Shown here piece after piece: positions 28,001-35,200 of a DNA stretch of 64,000 bases. The stretch spans positions 181,798,927 to 181,862,926 of the forward strand of contig CM062295.1 in NCBI GenBank assembly GCA_031216915.1, given 5' to 3'. The first letter of the stretch is position 1. The number at the start of each line of letters is the position of its first letter. The translations under genes and the position numbers were made by a program. Below the pieces are notes generated by a model. The model did no database searches, was not told where the DNA came from, and saw only the letters and a program-made list of their open reading frames with translations. The stretch is from Pictodentalium vernedei. Its lineage: Eukaryota; Mollusca; Scaphopoda; Dentaliida; Dentaliidae.

Positions 28001-31000
28001 AAAGCCCATTTAGAAGCCTTATTAACGAAACTTACTTGAAGATGGGGATGGGTGTCCGATATTGAACGGAAAAAATTGTCCGTCAATTTTCTCCTAAAGC
28101 CGACTAAAATATCCATTCACAACATAATTCATTCATATTCGATCTTTTTGTATGGGACATTCTTTAAAATGAAGCATAGTATATATAATACTGTGTAATG
28201 AGTCATAATATATAGGTGGGACTGATTTTTCAAATCGAGAAATTTAAAATATTAATTTTTATTTCAACAAAAATAAAATAGACTGATTTAAGGTGCTATT
28301 TTAGTAATAGAATTTTGTTTATTTTGAAATTCCCACCTCTGATATTCCGTAAATTTCAAAATACATATACACAAATTACACATCAAAATGGAGGTTGAGA
28401 TGTATAGAACACGAAACACATATGTAATCAACACATGGAGTTGACAGCGGGCACCACTGGTTCCTGGAAGTCAGCTAACGTATTCGTACCGGAACTGATA
28501 ATAAAATACTATTTCACGAGGATAACTTCTCGCTAAAGGTGCTTCATATATCCAAGAACAAAGCTACGTCATCAAAATCCTTCAAAACACAGCGACAGAG
28601 CTGCGTGGAGGTAAATTCCCAAAATGACGGTTTTATTTACATTGTGCACTACTTTCGATTTCCGGTCATCGTCATCGGACGGAAAAAGCATCGATATACA
28701 GCGCCGTCTAAAATCAAATAACACAAGGTTTCTTCTTCTTGAGCCAGAACAAAGACAAGTTTCCATTTACTCAACCAATAGTTGCAGCACATACACGGTT
28801 GTGGTATAAGCAATAGTAAATTATTTATGGGTACAGCAGGCACAGTGCTCACATATACCTGCATATGTCATGGTTTGCAGTAACTAAACTGTTCGAAGTG
28901 CATATCACTGCATAGCAGAGATAAAGTCAGAAAAAGCTTATTTAAATTTGATTTAAAATCAAAATATTTCTGGGAAAAAGAATAATTGAATTTCGTTTGT
29001 AAGGTACTCGCCAAGAAACTTGAGATTTGTCTCAATTTGGTAGAATGGTTTCACATTCACTACAAGTACCTGTCATATTATATAGGGCTGTTTTGCCGGT
29101 ATTTCCTGGAATGATCTGCTGAACTCGCAGAAACTTGTGCAGACATTTTGTCCACAAAGCTTGATTGGGACATAAATTATGACGTAAACAGGGAAATCAC
29201 CCTGAGTATTCCTTAATTATTACACCAGTTTTGAATATGTGTTTTGCGTGTTTCGAGTTGGTGTTCGAGTGCCGAAGGTTTGAAAATAAAACTGTATTAG
29301 AAGGAGGTGGGTCCAAAAATGTTATGAAAAAAATATGCTTGAGAGGGTGGGTGGGTCAGAACATCTGCAAAATAAAAATTTCCACCTTTGTTCACGCATT
29401 TTATTTTCGACCGCCCCCACCCCCCCCCCCTCCACAGGGTAGAGTGCAAAAATATTTGTGGCCATCAAAATGTGTTCAATATCTTTGTCTCGTTACTATT
29501 TATAGGAGAGTGTCTGTAAGCCATTTAGTCGCAGTACCTGCACTTGAGAGCAAAGCCCAAGTATGAACGTTCAACACTCCACCAGTCAATAAAGTGATAA
29601 TCCTGGAGGGACTTCATTTTTTTTTATTAGGGTTTAACGACACATTAACACCCAGGGTCATATCATGCCGGTGAAAGTTTTACGGGTGGAGGAAGCCGGA
29701 GTACCCGGAGAGAACCACCGAGCAACGACCAGCAGCTGTCAGCTCTCCAACATCGTAACTCTGAACTCTGCACCGCGGCCCAGGCAGGGTTAGATTGGTT
29801 GAAGACATGCGTACCATCGACGTGCAGTACACCTTAGCACACAGCGTCATCGTTTCTCCATATAGGCAATCGGGGTTAAGTGCCTTGCCCAAGGACACAA
29901 CGCGGGAGCACGAATCAGTCGCTGAAATGGTCACCCATCCAACTGATCTGACGAGAACCGGTTACCGCGATGCCACCGCGCCCGCTCCTGGAGGGATAAC
30001 AGGGGAAACTCATACAGACATTACCACAACTTGTTTAATGAAGAAAACAAATCATGTTCCTTCCAAGTAAGGAATAATTGCCATTATAGTTCTATACTAC
30101 AGGTACTTTTTATGTCACCTCCTGCGGCTCAAAGATGCTTTGCGAGTAAACTTTGGAAGTTGCTTTTTTTCCACACATAATTAGAGGGTTATTGGTCAGT
30201 CATAAAAATGATGATGCATATCATTGTTTTAGAACAAAACTTGGCTGAATTGCGGCCCTGGTGTCTTTTTCGTTAACATCAGTGGCTCGGGTACATTTAG
30301 AGGCTGAACACTTTGTACACTGTTCAGGCACAACAAGAGGATGATATAAGTCCCATTTGTGGGATGAAGATTTCAACACTGCCATATGGCGGCAATTTTA
30401 GCTGGATTTTCGAAGTACCTTTTTGATAAGCACTCGTATTTGGAACATTGTTGAAATATAACAAGACCACGACGCGCATCAATCTTTGCATAAAAAAGTT
30501 CATGGTGGACGCATGACAGTCATTTTAGTTGTATTTTAGTGGTGGATTTTGTTACCACTCGTGACTCGGAGATGTTTTGATACTGAACTTCAAACATTCG
30601 GTAAATTGTACGGATGTAACAAGAATATTGTCACATTTGAATGACTGTTTGTAAATTCCATGATATTATAAACCCACTACTTTAATTATTGTATATGTAT
30701 TAGCTCTGTAATCTTTACTTAAGATACCGGTTTTGCTAATATCTTCATCCGCAGCAAACTGATGTAAAAACAAATTCCCATAATGCAACAAGGAATTTAA
30801 CCAATTAAATCTTGTTTGGCAGAGTTCAACGAGCCCTATCAAACAAGACTGAATTGGTAAAATTCATATTTGCACTATAGGAATATTTATGTATTTATTT
30901 ATTGGTGTTTATGGTCACTTTCAGCCTATTTTGCTATCTCAGGACCGTAGCACAGAGGTTAAATCAAGTTTAGCCAATCATTTATACCATGTGGCCCACT

Positions 31001-32180
31001 TTAGAGGACTTCTAGGCGTTGGTTCAGTGTCCTATTCTAGCAGTGAAACAGACATTCTTTCCTGCAGTAAATAAGCACCGCCCCACTTCCACGGTTCCCA
31101 CAGGGATGCAATACGGAAATATATGCAATACGGAGAAAAGTTGCAGCTTAAAATTTTGATATTTTGATATCAGTGTGCAAAGGGTTGAAGTATCACCTCA
31201 TCGGTCCAGCACTGTGTATGTGGTCCTACACTGTATCAGAGTTATGCCATGCATCCCGTAATTGCTCTGGTTCCAAAATAAGTATCATGTTTCATAGGTG
31301 CGCCCAAAACATTGTTATGATCCCTCGTTGGAACAAGTTCAATGATCCTTTTCCGCTGAGGGGTCATCAACTATATTTTTGAAATTATAAATGAAAAAAA
31401 AATTAATGAAGATTTTTTGTATATAGAGCAAAGTGGATAATTAAGGAGAGGAATAACACTTTTATTGCGAAAGTCTGGCATAATTTTCTGCAATATATAG
31501 AGGAAGAAATTATTTTTATATCGGACAGATCAAAACAAAACAGCAGATGGAATTCGGGTTGTCCAAGTACAGCCAGGACCTAAAGGCCTCAACAACATCA
31601 GGATTCGTTATCATCCGGATTCCTGACGCCGCTTATACACGACTGGGACGGCGAATGAGTCCATACAAAAATTACACCGCCCAGCCAACAAGAGCATTGT
31701 GTCGAGCCTGTTGACTCTCTCCGACACTGCTGCGTTGCGCGTTTATTTATTTATATTTATATAACGGCACTCGGACAGTTCTAGAAGCCGGAGTAATTGG
31801 AATGAAACACAAAACAGTGGCAAGTAACTGCCAAACTTTCAATGTACTGACGGATCACAAGCGGAGTTTCACATCCATGCGTAATGGCTGATAGCTTGGG
31901 GACCATCAACATATTGAACTTTAATTACCCTTGTAGGCAGGATGGAGTTGTCGCTCATTATTTGGCATATATCCGTGCACATGCAACATGCGATCGCATC
32001 CGGCCAGTCATGTTGCTCTTGCTGTATATCAGAGCCTGATTAAAAATAGCGTTTTGAATAAGGTGAAAACATTGATTAATGGTAAAATGTCACTTACCCA
32101 TAATCAAGTGGATGGGTAACAAAGAGCACGGATGGGGAAAGAGAGAGAGAGAGAGGGGAGAAACAGACAGACAGATAGTC

Positions 32181-32231
<51 letters not shown>

Positions 32232-35200
32232 TGTAGTAGTAGTTAGAATATCAACATTCACGGCAAAAGTTTTACCGATGACAATAGGTACACACGTGTG
32301 TCCCCTGTTTCCGTCTTTTTACACACATCTGCTTTTATATTCTATGTTGTCAGCATCACACACATTGTCACCAATGTGACAATAAACGCCCTCATTGTCC
32401 AGCCTTTAGAAATTATATACCCTGTAAGGCGACCAGAGCGTTATGAATTAAGAGCCGTCTACCTCATGCCACAAGAAACAAAAACGACTAGTTTGAAAGT
32501 TAAATGGAACCATTAAAACAATCCGACAGCCAAAATATTTTTATTGAACAAACAAAAACAAAACTATGTTCGTAAAAAGTTTCCCATCAGTATGTGAAAT
32601 ATTTTTTGAAGTTTGAATTTACCTTCAACAGTTTTTTTTGTGAATTATAAGGCAATGATCTGGGGTAAAATGCGAAAGTAGAATTGGAATCACGAAAAAC
32701 GGATTTTAGCAATAAGTATTTTATACCATTTTAAAAAGACGCTATTTCGGTCTATTCTGTTAAGAAATCCCCTTTTGTGAAAAATGAAAATTTGCATTTT
32801 TCTTCCATAGGCATCTACAGTAAATTAGATAGTTGCCACGATTCCCGTTTCCATGCATGCGCACACAGGGGGTAAGATAGTTATTTATCCCATAAATGGC
32901 CGTTTATTTGAACAATAAAGGCCTTGGATAAATTTTTGCTTTAATTTCCTAGTAGGGTGATAAATTTTCCCCGTAGGTTTAACACACGAAAAATTTATCA
33001 CCCTAGTAGGAATTTGGAAACGGACTATACTATGTTGACCTCTGGCGTTCCATTTGAAAGGTCGGGATATCTTGACCTGATTTACGCGTATCAGAAATCT
33101 GTGGAAACGAAGCGACTTTCATCACTTAAACGTAATTAAATGAGTTGTACCGGTATATGAGATTTTTGTAAGACGTCCATTGCGAGCAAACAATAAAGAA
33201 TTCTCATAATTAATTAACAAAAGTATTCAAAAATAAAACTCGATTTTGAAATACCTAATGCAGGCCCAGTAGTGACTGGTGCAGTGTTAATTTGGGGGTG
33301 TACATAATAACAACATATGTTCGATGGGGCGGTACCTCGCATCGATAAACAATTATTCTGTTTCAGGAGAGAAAGAACGTGAAAGATGTTCTTTGGTTAT
33401 GAGTAACCTTACCTCTCCCCCCAGCCCAGCAACGCGTAACACGAAGTACACTCTGCACAATTCCAATACAACTGAATTCACAGACTGTCAAAATAATTTG
33501 AACACAACTGTATCACACGCTGTTGAACCCATGGCTTCCACGCACGAATCTCGGGTAACCGCAATAACTATTTCCTTATTAGAACGAAATGGTGGCAAAA
33601 GTGTTAACATTAACGACATCCATTTGCAGCATACTGACCTCTCAATTCCAGCCATATTATTGAATAGTTCATTTCACGGACGTATAAACATTAAGACTTT
33701 AAACATCAACATACAAAAATGAACTGACAAGTGACATTCGTAACCTGCTTTGAAAGGGGCCCAATTGCTCTCACCCACTCAATGCTACATGAAAGCGTTG
33801 TAATGTAGCATAATTAACAGTTCATTTGTTGTTTTCTTTAAAAGGTTTGAAAGTATTGCACAATGCCAGTACAAAAGAATAAAGATTTCTAATTTAATTA
33901 ATAAAGAATTTTTGCACGTTTAGCTGACGTTTGTTGTGGAATTATTTTTAGACAGAAATGTATCACTGCGCCTTATTTATTTTTTACAATGTTCTCTTGT
34001 CGATCGAAATGGACCAATGTACTCCTCACTTCGAAATATGTTTTGTAGCGAATAACCGCACGATTTTTCCGCAACTTCTTTGTAAAAGATTTATGGGATA
34101 AACAAAATAAAAGTATAGTGTTTTCAAGTAAAAAATTTATTCTACTCGTAGGATTAAGAGTAGAATATTTTTTTTACTTGAAAACACTATACGTTTATTC
34201 TATATATACGCGTGTCATATGGCGTAGCACACCGCGCCGCCGCGTGCCTGTTTTGTCCTGCTCGAAGATACAACGCAAGAGACTACCCAAAACTCGAAAT
34301 CATGAACGCTTGATCAGACGTCTGACGCGTACGAACCAGGGAGCTATACTTCGCTCCTGCCTTCTCAACTGATCACTGTGTTGAAGGTCCTGTCATGTGT
34401 CTTGAAGTCAGATAGAGACCAACCTAGTAAATTAGAACACACCGGGTCTGACGCACCATGAGCCACGGCAAACTGGACAACTTGATACAGGAGAACATCA
34501 AGTTCTCAAGGGAGACATTTTTAATTCGAGTTCCACTGATTTAGAGTTCATCTCCCGAAACTTGTCCATTGACAAACTCCATAATTTAAATAACTCTTCC
34601 TCTTATCAAATATGACAACATCATGTTTATTGGTTTTAGATCCTACAAACATGTTTTCAAGAATAATGGATTAAGATGTAATGTAGTAGGTCCTCTGGCA
34701 ATCACAGTACAGATAATGGTAAGCAGGGAGAATCGTTCATTTTGTGCAGTTGTTTCTAGTTAAGTGTTGTCTGCCCCTACAGGCAGACGACGCATGACTA
34801 GAAACTTCTTTTAGGCCACATGTCTTGAGGGGTGTGAAGCTCACTCTTGTTTCCCACGCTTGAACAAGTTAAGTGACCATATGTTGTATATAAGGGTTCA
34901 GTCTAAAACAAACTTGAATGCATATGGTCCAAGATCCCATGCCTTTCACGGGAGTTGTACGATGGATGGGTCTCACGAGTCAAAACCACAAATCTGCATG
35001 ATTGCTCAGGTAAACCCATAGCTAAATTATCATGAAGTCTCAAATATAACGTTTGCGCTGAATCAGGTCACCCACTGATGCTGTTCTTCATTTTCATTCA
35101 ACATACCAGTGAAGCGACAAACAACGTTGATGCGGCTCGTTCATAATGACGTTTTGACTGTTCAGTGTAAGCAATGAATGGTCTTGAACAATAGTAAGAC

